This document shows positions 15,801 to 23,357 of a stretch of DNA of 45,916 nucleotides, in pieces (within the stretch, counting starts at the first letter, position 1; the number at the start of each line of letters is the position of its first letter). This stretch comes from Eubacteriales Family XIII. Incertae Sedis bacterium (GTDB taxonomy: Bacteria; Bacillota; Clostridia; Peptostreptococcales; Anaerovoracaceae). The position numbers were made by a program, and so were the translations under genes. The notes under the pieces are model-generated. The model made no database searches, was not told the DNA's origin, and saw only the letters and a list, made by a program, of their open reading frames with translations. The stretch spans positions 1 to 45,916 of the forward strand of contig JAISJT010000042.1 in the NCBI GenBank assembly GCA_031261395.1, in the 5' to 3' direction.

Positions 15801-15923
15801 AAGTGGGTCGAGCCCGAGGATCCCGCAAACTATATTAGCGATTTTGCGAAGCTGAAAGGGCCTGCAGTCAACTCCGCCGCAGAGCAGGAACTGAGCCATA
15901 ATGCGAAAAAGGGACGCAACTAA
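12813..15923 (+). CDS. SCP2-domain/transhydroxylase-type molybdopterin oxidoreductase fusion
   Basis: This 1,036-residue protein aligns with the transhydroxylase large subunit from about residue 150 onward and keeps the same active-site set at a constant offset of 137 from the 8227-10863 paralogue: His286 in SHHTWG, Asp316 and Ser317 in NPDSWEG, and Tyr546 in FPGYAEGG. Ahead of it are about 140 extra residues with an SCP2/sterol-carrier pattern: a helix FALDKVLNTMAAAFPAF, strands IKVQMKLRDN and RLFIFSDGRVSARTG, ADVEMVFETWEIA, and MDFVNAAKNNNLQLLGD. SCP2 domains bind lipid tails; in UbiJ and UbiT they hold ubiquinone precursors. I infer a ring hydroxyl-transferring or dehydroxylating enzyme for a lipid-linked (prenylated) aromatic. 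It heads an operon with prenyl synthase, UbiA and Flx-Hdr genes. There is no export signal; ribosome binding site AGAGGAAG. Confidence 0.85.
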   Translation: MNTKEIVRNLKPLKTVDKVMFAGTAFALDKVLNTMAAAFPAFKGEVAKKNIKVQMKLRDNSFGRLFIFSDGRVSARTGIYPGADVEMVFETWEIARKLTFVIRDQMDFVNAAKNNNLQLLGDDEDSDWFSGLLLKVFAAPVLYGGAYGTKMPNGEMRYVNGTNGGAVFVYVKNGRIVRITPIDFDKDDPDPWVITAKGKKFSPPKRSTVSSHTMSLKSLVYSPDRILYPMKRVDFDPNGERHPENRGTSGYERISWEEATDIVANEIMRVRKEYGAGTVFHTSGSHHTWGNVGYYTSCTRRFFNCIGATFDARNPDSWEGFAWGAVHHYGGSARNGGAEYYGTVEDCLQNAELIVFWSADPEVTSGVYGAAEGTIRRAWMKELGIEAVHIDPFFNCTASVFKGTWIVPRPGTDTAIALAIAHQWIVDGTYDKDYIERRTLGFDVWKRYLLGEDDGIPKDVHWQAKESGIPARIIKALAKKWASVPTYLAAGALHSFGGAGRQAYATEWASAMVCLTAMQGWGKPGVNFGCLQHGTPLDTHFWFPGYAEGGMSGDYVATGAGVHAYNRMPQSPSVNSNAQGIPRIRIPEAIMNKETQAHIAGVYSQNSQFPVMKYPLPGHNPVKMYYKFGGSHFGTQPESNRFINMYRTDSLEFVVNQAIWMEGETRFADVILPACTNFERWDIGEAANCGGYIEKAYLQNNYRVIHMQHKCIEPLGESKPDFEIYGIIANKLGLGQVYNEGNSDFDWCKRIFESSDLPSRIDWLTFLQKGYYVVPPLPEDRRDPVSYRWFYEGKKKDTPELTPLPSESYGRYNEGLQTQSGLFEFESLSLKRFAADDEERPPIVKYKPSWEGPRSELFKKYPIQLVSTHPRHSFHTMQDGKQGFMNEVSDHRLRIDGFDYWICRMHPHDAEKRGLKSHDIIEIFNDRGSVLCALEVTSRIPIGLIHSHESCGDYRPVGVPGKSPDRNGCINTLTPGRTVSKHAHGIAPNSCLVQVRKWVEPEDPANYISDFAKLKGPAVNSAAEQELSHNAKKGRN

Positions 15924-15925
15924 CC

Positions 15926-16002
15926 TGTCATTCGCCGGCTTGACCGGCGAATCCAGGGAATCGTGGGAATCGTGGATACGCCGATCAAGTCGGCGTATGA
16001 CG
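15926..16002. repeat. Head-to-head pair of REP-like elements
   Basis: One 30-bp unit at 15926-15955 (stem TTCGCCGG/CCGGCGAA) and an inverted one at 15973-16002 (stem TACGCCGA/TCGGCGTA) fill the gap between the molybdoenzyme and its Fe-S partner. The pair could form a long hairpin in the polycistronic RNA and set differential expression of the two genes. Confidence 0.85.
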
Positions 16003-16022
16003 AGGGAAAATGAGGTAAAAAA

Positions 16023-16907
16023 ATGAAACGCTGGCATATGGTTTTTGACGTCAACAAGTGTATCGGCTGCTACACCTGCACGCTTTCCTGCAAGGACGAG
16101 CACGTCGGCAATGAATGGTTCCCCTATACGGATCGTCAAAAGAAACGGGATCAAAAATGGATCGAAATGGGCAAGCGCGAGCGCGGCACCGTGCCGCGCG
16201 TCGATTTGGCCTACCGCCCTGCCCTGTGCAACCACTGCGATGAGGCACCCTGCCGCAAGAAGGCGCCGGGAGCGATGGTCAAGCGCGCAGACGGCATCAT
16301 GCTCATAGACCCGCGGGCGGCGCGCGACGAGTCCCTTGTGGACGCCTGCCCCTTTGGTGCGATTTCGTGGAATGACGAAGTAGGGGCCGCCCAAAAATGC
16401 ACTTTCTGCGCCCATCTGATCGACGATGGCTGGAAAGAGCCGCGCTGTGTGCAGTCCTGCCCGCTCCGCGCCCTCAAAGCTATCTATATGGAAGATGTCG
16501 ATTTTGAAAAAATCGTTGAGGAAAAGGGTCTTGTTTCCCTCGCGCCCGCCTCCGTAGCGCCGCGGGTCTGGTACAAAAATCTGCACCGTTTCACAAAGAA
16601 TATGATAGCCGGCGAGATCGCTTTCATGGAAGACGATGACACCGAGACCTGTGCGGCGGACATAGAAGTATTTCTAAAAAAGGATGGCGAGGTGGTCGCA
16701 AAGACACTGACATCGACCTTCGGTGAGTTTACTTTTGATCCGGTAGAACCTGGCAGCGGCGACTATGAGGTCAGCGCCGAACTACCGGGCAAAGGCAAAG
16801 TCTTTACGCTTGTCACCATGGGCGAGGAATCGGTCGATACGGGCATTCTCTGCCCGGGGAAAGATCCCACCCCAAGCCACGACGCCTGGGAGCCGATCCG
16901 GGAATAG
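16023..16907 (+). CDS. Fe-S electron-transfer subunit of the SCP2-fused molybdoenzyme
   Basis: This 294-residue paralogue of the 6791-7600 protein has the same twelve-cysteine layout (13, 16, 19, 23, 69, 72, 77, 109, 126, 129, 142, 146) for three [4Fe-4S] clusters. A C-terminal beta-sandwich (from about residue 200) contains STFGEFTFDPV. It follows its catalytic partner by 99 bp, filled by palindromic repeats. It should link the molybdenum site to another electron carrier, and the downstream Flx-Hdr genes are the obvious candidate. Start ATG 16023 has GAGG 7 bases upstream. Confidence 0.85.
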   Translation: MKRWHMVFDVNKCIGCYTCTLSCKDEHVGNEWFPYTDRQKKRDQKWIEMGKRERGTVPRVDLAYRPALCNHCDEAPCRKKAPGAMVKRADGIMLIDPRAARDESLVDACPFGAISWNDEVGAAQKCTFCAHLIDDGWKEPRCVQSCPLRALKAIYMEDVDFEKIVEEKGLVSLAPASVAPRVWYKNLHRFTKNMIAGEIAFMEDDDTETCAADIEVFLKKDGEVVAKTLTSTFGEFTFDPVEPGSGDYEVSAELPGKGKVFTLVTMGEESVDTGILCPGKDPTPSHDAWEPIRE

Positions 16908-16921
16908 ACCGGACATAGAAA

Positions 16922-18499
16922 ATGAGCGAACGGGAAATCGCAACTGAATATCTGCGGGACGGGATGGATCTGCTGAAAGCGCACGGACTCTTTGGGAAAG
17001 ATGAGCACGCGCATACTTTCGCGATGGAGCGGGCCCTGACAAACCTTCGCGGACAGTCCGGCGCGCCGGAAATCGCGGCGGGGCTCCAGGCGCTTTTTGA
17101 GGCCAAGCGGCTGATCACGGCACGGTCTTCTATTGCCGGAAAGCGCATTGTGATGGGGGACTGGTTTGTGAGCCTTGCTGTCAGCCTGGCGCTGCCGCTG
17201 CGCAATGCGGCGCTGACATCCCTTGTGTCGCGCGAACTCTGCAAGGTTGGAGAAGATGTTTCGTCGCCTTTGTTTTCGGCGTCAAAGGCCGGCTATTTGA
17301 AAACGGTGGATGAGGTTTGCGCTTGTGTCGCTTCGCCGCAAGGAACCGCCCCCCTGTCACCCGATTGTCGAATTCCTCGCGATATTCACCAAATAGAGCC
17401 CCTCTATTCTGCGAAAAACGCGACTTTTTCGACATTGCCTCCTCCTGCCTACGAGCGGTTGATTGCCGAGCTTTCGCGCGGATACTTTACCGAGGCCGCT
17501 ACGGCCTCGCGCTTTGCGCTTGAGCGGACGGAAGGGGTTTTCGCGGAGCTTTTTGACGGCGAAAACGCTACGGAGCGAGACGGGTTTATTTTCGGGGCGC
17601 TGATGATCGGCGGCAAGCGGCTCAGACCTTTGCTGGTCCGGCTTTGCGCCGGATTCGGAGAGCCCAATACAAACGCCGGTGAGGGCGACATAATCAATAT
17701 TATGGTCATTATCGAATTGATGCACAGCGCTTCGCTGGTACATGACGATATCGTTGACCGGAGCCCGCTCCGCCGTTCCAGGGTCACAATCAACGCGCAA
17801 AAAGGCGACGGGTATGCGGCTATGTGCGGATTTTCCATGGTCTCATCCTCACTTCAGTTGCTGAATGACATTCAAAATCCCGATATCCCCTGCGTGATTG
17901 CGGAAATCCCCAAGCGTATGTGCGAAGGCGAATTCCTGCAGTTCGAAATCGAAAACCGCCCGGACCTGCAGTCTGAGGCTGAATATTACGGACGCATTGA
18001 ACGCAAGACGGCCGCGCTGATCGAGGGCAGCTGCGTCTGCGGCGCGATGGCGGCGGGGGCGCCCGAATCGGCCAGACGCGCCCTTTCCGTATATGGCAAG
18101 GCGCTTGGCGTCCTGTTTCAGCTGCGCGACGATCTGTTGGACTGCGAGCAGTCTCCTACGGACGGCAAGCCGATTTCACAGGATATCGAGCGCGGCGTCT
18201 ACTCTCTGCCCGTTCTTTTTGCGAAGGAGGCCGCTCCTAAGGACGACCGGCTGCAGACGATCCTGCGCAAACATATCAAAAGTCCCGCCGATATTTCTTA
18301 TCTGCTTGACGCCTGCCGTGAAAGCGGCGGTATCGCCTATACACAGGCCGCCATACGCCGCGAGGCGGAGAAAGCCGAGGCGGCGCTCAAGGCCCTGCCG
18401 CAGGGCGCCTGGACCGAAGCCCTCGGCCTCCTGCTCGCCGCTTTGGCCGGAACTGCCGAAACACAAAAGAACGCAAAGATCGTGAGGATGATCCCATGA
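16922..18499 (+). CDS. Polyprenyl diphosphate synthase with long N-terminal extension
   Basis: This 525-residue protein holds a trans-isoprenyl diphosphate synthase domain from about residue 205: GGKRLRPLL, first aspartate-rich motif LVHDDIVDRSPLRR, and second motif FQLRDDLLD, with a downstream GKPIS. It should condense isopentenyl diphosphate onto allylic diphosphates; chain length cannot be read here. Typical enzymes are 300-350 residues. The extra N-terminal 200 residues contain GKRIVMGDWFVSLAVSLAL, which resembles the GD-containing helix that normally follows the first motif, while the matching place in the catalytic half reads YAAMCGFSMVSSSLQ and lacks the Asp. It may be a degenerate duplicated half. 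The gene begins 14 bp after the Fe-S gene and overlaps hdrC. Confidence 0.85.
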   Translation: MSEREIATEYLRDGMDLLKAHGLFGKDEHAHTFAMERALTNLRGQSGAPEIAAGLQALFEAKRLITARSSIAGKRIVMGDWFVSLAVSLALPLRNAALTSLVSRELCKVGEDVSSPLFSASKAGYLKTVDEVCACVASPQGTAPLSPDCRIPRDIHQIEPLYSAKNATFSTLPPPAYERLIAELSRGYFTEAATASRFALERTEGVFAELFDGENATERDGFIFGALMIGGKRLRPLLVRLCAGFGEPNTNAGEGDIINIMVIIELMHSASLVHDDIVDRSPLRRSRVTINAQKGDGYAAMCGFSMVSSSLQLLNDIQNPDIPCVIAEIPKRMCEGEFLQFEIENRPDLQSEAEYYGRIERKTAALIEGSCVCGAMAAGAPESARRALSVYGKALGVLFQLRDDLLDCEQSPTDGKPISQDIERGVYSLPVLFAKEAAPKDDRLQTILRKHIKSPADISYLLDACRESGGIAYTQAAIRREAEKAEAALKALPQGAWTEALGLLLAALAGTAETQKNAKIVRMIP

Positions 18500-19047
18500 A
18501 CGAAAACCATACGTTAGAACACCTGATGAAAAAGGCCGATGTACGCAGTTACGACTGCTACCAGTGCGGCAAATGCAGCGGCGGCTGCCCGATGGCGGAG
18601 GGCATGGACCTCGGGCCGCGCGGCATCATGCGCTCAGCACAGATCGGCGCCTTGGACAGCATCCTGAACAGCAGCACGATTTGGCTGTGCTCGGGCTGCT
18701 ATGCCTGCGTCGACCGCTGCCCCCACGACGTGAATGTCCCTGCCTTCATCGAAGAGGCCCGGTATGAAGCCATGCGGCGAGGCATCGTCCGGCGTGACAG
18801 CGAGGTACTCAACCGCACCTTCCTCGCCAACATCCGCGCCTTTGGCCGCAGCCACGAAATGCTGCTCGCGGCCTTCTACAACATCTTCGCGCTGAAACCG
18901 ACGCAGGATCTCACTTCACTGCCCCATATGATCAGCAAAAAACTCATACCGATCAAACCGGATCCGATCCGTGGCGTGGGCGACGTGCAGGCCATAATCG
19001 CACGCGCCGAGCGCCTTGACAAATTGGTAAAGGAGGTACGCGAATAA
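18496..19047 (+). CDS. hdrC: Heterodisulfide reductase subunit C-like protein
   Basis: This 183-residue protein has two classical CxxCxxCxxxC/P motifs (Cys 21, 24, 27, 31 and 65, 68, 71, 75) for two [4Fe-4S] clusters, as in soluble HdrC. It carries electrons between HdrA and HdrB. The start ATG overlaps the stop of the prenyl synthase gene (ATGA) and its stop overlaps the start of hdrB (TAATG), so the three are translationally coupled. There is no membrane segment, so this is the cytoplasmic HdrABC type. Confidence 0.9.
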   Translation: MNENHTLEHLMKKADVRSYDCYQCGKCSGGCPMAEGMDLGPRGIMRSAQIGALDSILNSSTIWLCSGCYACVDRCPHDVNVPAFIEEARYEAMRRGIVRRDSEVLNRTFLANIRAFGRSHEMLLAAFYNIFALKPTQDLTSLPHMISKKLIPIKPDPIRGVGDVQAIIARAERLDKLVKEVRE

Positions 19048-20015
19048 TGTTACGCTACGCCTATTTTCCCGGCTGTGCCAGCGAGAGCACAGCAAAGTCC
19101 ACTACGCTTGCCAACGAATTTGTATTCGGAGCCGTAGGTATCGATCTGGTGGAAATCGAGGATTGGTGCTGCTGCGGCGCTACTTCCGCGCACACGCTCT
19201 CGGAAACAGTAGGGCTTGCCTTGCCGGCACGCGCTCTATCACGGGCCGAGCGCGATCATCCGGATCTCGATGTGGTGACGGGGTGTGCTTCTTGTTATGC
19301 CAGATTGAAATTGGCCAATTACAAGGTGCGTACGGACAAGGATGCCGCATGGCTGGTCGAAAAAGCGTTGGGACGGCCCTATACCGCCAAGAATGAGGTA
19401 CTGAATTTCCTCGACATTCTGAGTCTGGACGAGGTGAAGGCCTCCATAGAAACAGCCATACTGCGCAAATTCAAGGATCTCAAAGTGGCCTGTTATTATG
19501 GCTGCCTGAACATACGGCCTGCCGAGGTGACGGGCGCGAAGGACCGCGAAAATCCGATGGCGATGGACGAAATCGCCGTGCTCACGGGCGCCGTGCCGGT
19601 AGACTGGGGCTTCAAGACCGAGTGCTGCGGCGCCGCGCACCAAAACGATGCGGCACGGCAGACGCGGCCTCTGACAGCGCGTATCCTCGAAAATGCCATG
19701 GCCGCCGGCGCCGACGTCATCCTGACAGCCTGCCCGATGTGCCAGCTGAACCTCGAAATGCGCCAAACCGAATACGCCCGCAAACGCGAGGAAAAGAAGA
19801 CCGGCAAGAAGGTCTTCCCGCTCCTCGATATGGTCATCAAACCCGAGCCGCAGGAGACGATCCCCGTCCTGTCGCTCACGGAGCTGCTTGCCATCGCCAT
19901 GGGCGCCGGCGGACGGAGGCTTTCACTTGACGTCCATCACGTACCCGTCGGTGGTGTGATCGCTCAGGGCCTGAGCGGCATGAATGAAAAAGAAGTAAGA
20001 GAGGCCTTTATATGA
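19047..20015 (+). CDS. hdrB: Heterodisulfide reductase subunit B-like protein
   Basis: This 322-residue protein has two CCG domains: Cys10, Cys41-43, Cys80 and Cys83, then Cys149, Cys193-194, Cys229 and Cys232. These bind the pair of non-cubane [4Fe-4S] clusters that cleave disulfides in HdrB. In bacteria the natural disulfide or other acceptor is mostly unknown. AAGGAGG lies 12 bases before the ATG. The gene ends with an ATGA overlap into hdrA. The C-terminal 60 residues are ordinary for the family. Confidence 0.9.
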   Translation: MLRYAYFPGCASESTAKSTTLANEFVFGAVGIDLVEIEDWCCCGATSAHTLSETVGLALPARALSRAERDHPDLDVVTGCASCYARLKLANYKVRTDKDAAWLVEKALGRPYTAKNEVLNFLDILSLDEVKASIETAILRKFKDLKVACYYGCLNIRPAEVTGAKDRENPMAMDEIAVLTGAVPVDWGFKTECCGAAHQNDAARQTRPLTARILENAMAAGADVILTACPMCQLNLEMRQTEYARKREEKKTGKKVFPLLDMVIKPEPQETIPVLSLTELLAIAMGAGGRRLSLDVHHVPVGGVIAQGLSGMNEKEVREAFI

Positions 20016-22000
20016 GCAAGGTCGGTGTATTTGTCTGTCACTGCGGCACGAACATTGCGGCTGCCGTAGACGTGGTCAGGGCCTGTGAAGCGGCGAAGAG
20101 CATGCCGGGCGTCGTCCATGCCGCCGAGTACAAATATATGTGCTCCGAACCCGGCCAGCAGATGATCCTTGACGCGATCAAGGAGTATGGCCTCAAACGC
20201 ATCGTGATCGCCTCCTGCTCACCGCGCATGCACGAGACGACCTTCCGCAAGATGCTGAAAAAATCCGGCGTCAACGAGTATCTGATAGAGATCGCAAATA
20301 TCCGCGAGCAGGTCGCATGGGTGCATGACGACAAGGAAAAAGCCACGGAAAAAGCCATCGATTTGATCCGCATGGCCGTCGCCAAGGTCTGCCGCGACGA
20401 GCCGCTGAAATCACAGATGATTCCCATCACAAAGCGCGCCCTCGTCATCGGCGGCGGCATCGCCGGCATTCAGGCGGCTTTGGATATCGCAGACGCCGGC
20501 CACGAAGTCACCTTGGTCGAGCGCGAGCCGTCGATCGGCGGCCGTATGGTCATGCTCGACAAGACCTTCCCCACCCTCGACTGTTCGGCCTGCATCAGCA
20601 CGCCAAAGATGGTCGATGTCTCCGCGCATCCAAACATCCGTCTGCTCGCCTACAGCGAGGTGGCAAAGGTGGAAGGCTATATCGGCAATTTCACCGTGAC
20701 CATCCGGCAAAAGGCGCGCTACGTCAACCACGACATCTGCACGGGCTGCGGCGCCTGCTCGGAAAAATGCCCGGCCAAGGTTCCGAGCGCCTTCAACAAG
20801 GGTTTGTCGAAGAGGCCGGCCATCTATACCTTGTTCCCTCAGGCCGTGCCGGCCAAGCCCGTCATCGACAAGGATTCCTGTATCAAGCTGAAAAGCGGCA
20901 AATGCGGCGTTTGCGAGAAAATCTGCCCTCTTGGCTGTATCAACTATGAAGATGAAGACATGGAGTTCACCGAGGATTTCGGAGCCATCGTCACGGCGAC
21001 GGGATACCAAACGGCGGACTGGGCGCAGATGTACGATGAATACGGCGCCGGGCGCTTTCCCGACGTTATCGACGGCCTTACTTTTGAGCGCTTGGTGAAC
21101 GCTTCGGGACCGACCGAGGGCCATATCGTGCGCCCGTCGGACGGCACGGAGCCCAAGACCATCTCCATCATCAAATGCGTCGGCTCGCGCGATCCCAAGA
21201 AGGGCCGCGCCTACTGCTCACGCGCCTGCTGTATGTACGCGGCGAAACACGCGCGGCAGATCTTCGGCAAGATCGAGGGCGTTCGCGTCTTTATCTTCTA
21301 TATCGACGTTCGCACGCCCGGCAAGGGTTATGAGGAATTTTACGACAAGACGCGCGAGGACGGCGCCATCTATGTGCGCGGCCGCGTCTCGCGCATTTAC
21401 AAAGAAGGTGATACCCTGATCTGCCAGGCCGAAGACAGTCTGCTCGGCAAGCAGGTTCGCGTCAAGTCCGACCTCGTCATCCTCGAGACGGCCATGGAGC
21501 CGGCGGAAGGCTCCGCCTCCGTAGCGGGCATGCTCGGCGCGGCGGTGGACGGCGACGGCTGGCTGACGGAAGCGCATCCCAAGCTGCGCCCCGTCGAAAC
21601 CCAGGTTGGCGGCGTTTTCCTCGCCGGCGTCTGTCAGGGGCCAAAGGATATCCCCGACACCGTTTCGCAGGCCTCGGCCGCCGCAGCCAAGGTCATCGGC
21701 CTGCTGAACAAAAACGAGATGGAGTCCTCCCCCATGATCGCCTCGGTGGAGGCCGACAAATGCTCGGGCTGCAGCGCCTGCGAGGCGATCTGCCCGTACA
21801 AGGCTATCACGATGGGCGAGCAGCCGGGCCGCGAAGCCGGCGGCAATAGCAAGAAAGTCATGCGGCCCATCGCTGTGGTCAATGCGGGACTCTGTCAGGG
21901 CTGCGGCGCCTGCACGGTAGCCTGCCGCACGGGAGCAATCGACCTGCTCGGCTACCGCAACAGACAAATTCTTGAGGAGGTAGACGCCTTATGGGTATAA
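20012..22000 (+). CDS. hdrA: Heterodisulfide reductase subunit A-like flavoprotein
   Basis: This 662-residue protein has the HdrA layout: an N-terminal segment with CHCGTNI and CSEPGQ, an FAD-binding Rossmann motif GGGIAG at 147-152 with VEREPSIGGRM downstream, an inserted ferredoxin pair (CTGCGACSEKCP and CGVCEKICPLGC), and a C-terminal ferredoxin domain (CSGCSACEAICP and CQGCGACTVACR). HdrA is the flavin site of electron bifurcation, linking a two-electron donor to low-potential ferredoxin and to HdrBC. FlxD follows with a 10-bp overlap. It fits the HdrABC-FlxABCD complexes described in Desulfovibrio and in other anaerobes. Confidence 0.92.
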   Translation: MSKVGVFVCHCGTNIAAAVDVVRACEAAKSMPGVVHAAEYKYMCSEPGQQMILDAIKEYGLKRIVIASCSPRMHETTFRKMLKKSGVNEYLIEIANIREQVAWVHDDKEKATEKAIDLIRMAVAKVCRDEPLKSQMIPITKRALVIGGGIAGIQAALDIADAGHEVTLVEREPSIGGRMVMLDKTFPTLDCSACISTPKMVDVSAHPNIRLLAYSEVAKVEGYIGNFTVTIRQKARYVNHDICTGCGACSEKCPAKVPSAFNKGLSKRPAIYTLFPQAVPAKPVIDKDSCIKLKSGKCGVCEKICPLGCINYEDEDMEFTEDFGAIVTATGYQTADWAQMYDEYGAGRFPDVIDGLTFERLVNASGPTEGHIVRPSDGTEPKTISIIKCVGSRDPKKGRAYCSRACCMYAAKHARQIFGKIEGVRVFIFYIDVRTPGKGYEEFYDKTREDGAIYVRGRVSRIYKEGDTLICQAEDSLLGKQVRVKSDLVILETAMEPAEGSASVAGMLGAAVDGDGWLTEAHPKLRPVETQVGGVFLAGVCQGPKDIPDTVSQASAAAAKVIGLLNKNEMESSPMIASVEADKCSGCSACEAICPYKAITMGEQPGREAGGNSKKVMRPIAVVNAGLCQGCGACTVACRTGAIDLLGYRNRQILEEVDALWV

Positions 22001-22488
22001 ATGAAGCTACAACCTACGAGCCCAAGATCCTGGCGTTTTGCTGCAACTGGTGCACCTACACCGGCGCCGACCTCGCGGGGCTGAACCGTATGAAATACCC
22101 GGCCAACGTGCGCGTCGTGCGCGTGCCCTGTTCCGGGCGCGTCAACCCGCAGTTCATCCTCAGGGCCTTTGCCAGAGGGGCGGACGGCGTCATGGTCTGC
22201 GGCTGCCACCCCGGCGACTGCCACTACACGACCGGCAACTATTTCACGCGCCGGCGTTTCATGCTGATGAAGAAAGTGCTCGAATTCAACGGCATTGAGC
22301 CGCAGCGTTTCCACGCCCGCTGGATCTCGGGCTCCGAAGCCGCCAAGTTTCGCGACGCCGTGACCGAAGTCGCCCAAGTCGTGAAAGCCCTCGGCCCCGC
22401 CGCCACGAAAGTCACGACACAGGCCAGCTCGAAAGCCCCGGCTTCGGCCGACATAGAGTCCTCTGTCCAGAAAGAAGGCGCCCTATGA
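21991..22488 (+). CDS. flxD: FlxD/MvhD-like [2Fe-2S] protein
   Basis: This 165-residue protein starts at ATG 21991, preceded by GAGGAGG inside the end of hdrA. The motif FCCNWCTYTGADLAG near residue 16 and CGCHPGDCHY with Cys in RVPCSGR are the MvhD/FlxD signature for a [2Fe-2S] cluster. It docks the electron-input module (FlxABC) to HdrA. The last 35 residues are Ala/Ser/Lys-rich and look like a linker. It overlaps flxC by 4 bp (ATGA). Confidence 0.88.
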   Translation: MGINEATTYEPKILAFCCNWCTYTGADLAGLNRMKYPANVRVVRVPCSGRVNPQFILRAFARGADGVMVCGCHPGDCHYTTGNYFTRRRFMLMKKVLEFNGIEPQRFHARWISGSEAAKFRDAVTEVAQVVKALGPAATKVTTQASSKAPASADIESSVQKEGAL

Positions 22489-23339
22489 ATTACACAGAAA
22501 AAACGAAGTTGATTCAAACGCGCGCCGCCGCTCTGCTCGAAGCAGGCGAAGTGTCCTATGTCCTCGGCTGGGGCGCCACGCGCTTTGCGGACAAAACGCG
22601 CGCGCGTTTCGCCCGGAGCCCCGAAGAGGCCGCCACGCTGGTCTACAACGAACACTGCACACAAAGCCTCGCGAAGTACTTGGTGGACGACCGCTGGCCC
22701 GAGACCCGCATCGCCATCCTCGCGCGCGGCTGCGAGTCCCGCGCTATCAATCGCATGATCCGCGACAACCAAATCCGGCGCGAAAACCTGCTGATCCTCG
22801 GCCTCCCCTGCGAAGGCACAGACGCCGAACGCTGCCGCAGTTGCCGCGCCCACGATCCCGTCGTCTATGACGAACTCCTGTGGGAGCCGAACAGCACTGG
22901 TGCCGCCGCCGCCGCGGAGCTTTCCCGGTATTACCGCGCAGACGCCGTCGACGCTCTATCCGCAGCCGAGAAAAAGGCCTACTGGGACGACGTCTACGCC
23001 CGCTGCATCCGCTGCTACGCCTGCCGCAACGCCTGCCCGGTCTGCTCCTGTCGCGAATGTTTCGTCGACATGCACCGCACGGGTTTCCAGGGCAAGCGCC
23101 ACAGCGCCACGGACAACCAGACCTTCGGCGTCACGCGCGCCTTCCACGTCGGCGACCGCTGCATCGAATGCGGCGAGTGCGAACGCGCCTGCCCCATGGG
23201 CCTGCCCATCCTCGCACAGACCCAAAAGATCCTCAAAGAGATCGAAGCCCTCGCCGGCGACTACGAGCAGGGCCTTGACGCCGCGCAGGACAACTACCTC
23301 GGTGCCTTCGACCTCGACGACAAAGACGACTTCATGTAA
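22485..23339 (+). CDS. flxC: FlxC-like Fe-S protein
   Basis: This 284-residue protein has an N-terminal Rossmann-like part with ARGCESRAIN and GLPCEG, then CRSCRAHDP. A C-terminal dicluster ferredoxin carries CIRCYACRNACPVC-SCREC and CIECGECERACPMG. This matches FlxC and related hydrogenase/Hdr-linked Fe-S subunits. It should relay electrons from FlxB/FlxA to FlxD. It sits in the order FlxD-FlxC-FlxB-FlxA after HdrCBA, the reverse of the order I recall for Desulfovibrio. An 18-bp gap separates it from flxB. Confidence 0.82.
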   Translation: MNYTEKTKLIQTRAAALLEAGEVSYVLGWGATRFADKTRARFARSPEEAATLVYNEHCTQSLAKYLVDDRWPETRIAILARGCESRAINRMIRDNQIRRENLLILGLPCEGTDAERCRSCRAHDPVVYDELLWEPNSTGAAAAAELSRYYRADAVDALSAAEKKAYWDDVYARCIRCYACRNACPVCSCRECFVDMHRTGFQGKRHSATDNQTFGVTRAFHVGDRCIECGECERACPMGLPILAQTQKILKEIEALAGDYEQGLDAAQDNYLGAFDLDDKDDFM

Positions 23340-23357
23340 TAAGGCGGGACAAAGCGA

